Below are positions 62,837 through 64,000 of a stretch of DNA of 64,000 nt, one piece after another. The first letter of the stretch is position 1. Every line of letters begins with the position of its first letter. The DNA lies in contig OZ345352.1 in NCBI GenBank assembly GCA_977006965.1, positions 4,402,001 through 4,466,000 of the forward strand. The letters run 5' to 3'. The DNA is from Phymatolithon calcareum. Its lineage: Eukaryota > Rhodophyta > Florideophyceae > Hapalidiales. The position numbers and the translations under genes were made by a program. The notes below the pieces were generated by a model, which worked only from the letters and a program-made list of their open reading frames with translations, was not told the origin of the DNA and did no database searches.

Positions 62837-64000
62837 GGCCAATGGCGTAGCCTACGAGGGTGGCGACAGCAATAAAGAGACTTTCTTCTTGAGTCCAGGA
62901 CGAGACTCCTTGGGGAACAAAATGCACGAGAATATGATGCCCGACCTCGTACAGGATACTGTCATTGACACAGGACAACCGCTCTTGCATTTGGAAGGCC
63001 TTTATTTTACAATACTGAGGACAACAGGATTGGATTGGATTTCTGTTTAATTGAAGCACCCTTTGTCAATTATCATTGCACCTGAGAGACTTTTCGTTGC
63101 TGTACAATCCTTCGCTTGCGTTACAGTATGAACTGTAACTTCCAGTATCTCTTTTTGAATATCGGAAAGCCGTTGTTTGGTCATTAGGTATGGGATATCC
63201 TTGAAAGCTGAGGACAACAGGGGGATGCAGGAAAGTTCGAAAAAGTGATTACTTTCATGTTTTTTATGAAAAGTGGCAACTGTATTAAGTGACTGATATT
63301 TGGGCACTGATCATTATAATATTCATTTGGCGTCAAAGCATGATGTTTTTTTGACATCTTCACACGTTTGAAGTGACAATTTATTGGATAACAAAACAGC
63401 CCGTACGTAACTCGAAAATGCGATTCTCAAATCTGAACGTTTTTCGTTTTTTGTGCAGATTTTTGCGTTTTGACTTTCTTTTCGTAAATACTTAAATGAG
63501 AATGTAAGCGAAGGATTGTAGCGCAACGAAAAGTCTCTCAGGTGCAATGATATTTGACAAAGCGAGCTTCAATTAAACAGAAATCCAATCCGATCCTTTC
63601 TTTTCGTCGTGCTTGTTCTGCGCAGTGGGTGTCAGAACTACGAACCTTTTCCCTTTCGTTTCACTAAAGCAACCCGTTTCCAGTCTTGAACTTCACTGTT
63701 GAGCGTGACAGGGCCCTGCATTCCGCTCCAAAGCGAGAGATCTGTGACTCCTTATAATTTCTTCACTGTTGCATTTCCGCACAATAGCAAAATTCCAGAT
63801 CCCCCGGCATGGTCCGGGACGTTTCTGCACATGTCGAAAATATCTCCATTCTCATCGCAAAGAATTGCACACTGCTTCGAAACTACCGGCCTTCAGGCGT
63901 ACGCACGTTCATCACCGTCGATATATGAAAGAAAACTGTCAGCTGGTTTGCCTTGCCGGGTCATAGTTTTCGACACCGCTGATTAGTGTTGAGGGCGTAG
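62837..64000. other. 3' flank; no confident gene
   Basis: Minus-strand frames at 62811-63059 (VSSWTQEESLFIAVATLVGY) and 63047-63307 (KQRLSDIQKEILEVTVHTVT) could be exons of a convergent gene, but I found no clear splice sites or family. A plus-strand frame at 63699-63986 runs to near the window end and is unassigned. Confidence 0.3.

Noticed and set aside
1-64000. CRISPR array or bacterial operon structure
   Set aside because: No regularly spaced short direct repeats with unique spacers; introns and retroelements show a eukaryotic genome.

Overview
The window reads as a transposon-rich stretch of a fungal nuclear genome, probably an early-diverging lineage such as a chytrid. The lineage is inference. 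The signs are a CDK-type kinase with a 59-bp intron (GTAAGT donor, TACTAAC branch point), a Ty3/gypsy element with a chromodomain, a fungal-type NB-ARC/WD40 protein, an esterase-like phytase-domain protein, and a mixture of LINE, piggyBac-like, hAT, Mutator-like and pogo-like remnants. No rRNA, tRNA or CRISPR array was seen.

Host genes are few. (1) A secreted M14 zinc-carboxypeptidase-like gene lies on the minus strand (4035-5735), with one in-frame TAG after the signal peptide. (2) A two-exon CDK-like kinase lies on the minus strand (19420-20423). (3) A 1315-residue single-exon STAND protein lies on the plus strand (32634-36581), with an N-terminal helical domain, an NB-ARC ATPase and about 11 WD40 repeats, an APAF-1-like layout. 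(4) A proline-rich two-helix membrane protein lies on the minus strand (52695-53318). (5) A secreted esterase-like phytase-domain protein lies on the plus strand (61751-62836), with two in-frame stops. A degenerate copy of the kinase C-terminus sits at 3275-3430.

The rest is mostly mobile DNA, much of it nested. 0-4 kb holds LINE fragments and the kinase relic. 6-10 kb holds a foldback MITE and a piggyBac-like element (8649-10032). 10.2-16.2 kb holds a young gypsy element with identical LTRs inserted in a LINE reverse-transcriptase domain; the 4-bp target duplication lets the interrupted frame be rejoined exactly. 16-19 kb holds another LINE and poorly preserved minus-strand coding remnants. 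21-32 kb is a mosaic of retroposon tails and short repeats. 37-40.5 kb holds a LINE whose 3' UTR contains a second piggyBac-like element (38407-40345). 41-51.5 kb holds LINE, hAT and ORF1-only retroposon fragments plus a GC-rich minisatellite. 53.5-61.4 kb holds pogo-like and Mutator-like ends, a second gypsy 3' end, and a 5'-truncated LINE with a 14-bp target duplication (60485-61388).

The best leads are the piggyBac-like elements flanked by CTAG instead of TTAA (two loci, one with an empty site in the same window), the NB-ARC/WD40 protein with a possible cell-death-type N-terminus, the ORF1-only retroposon family, and C-to-T-compatible nonsense codons in otherwise intact genes. All domain calls come from reading motifs by eye; no database search was run.
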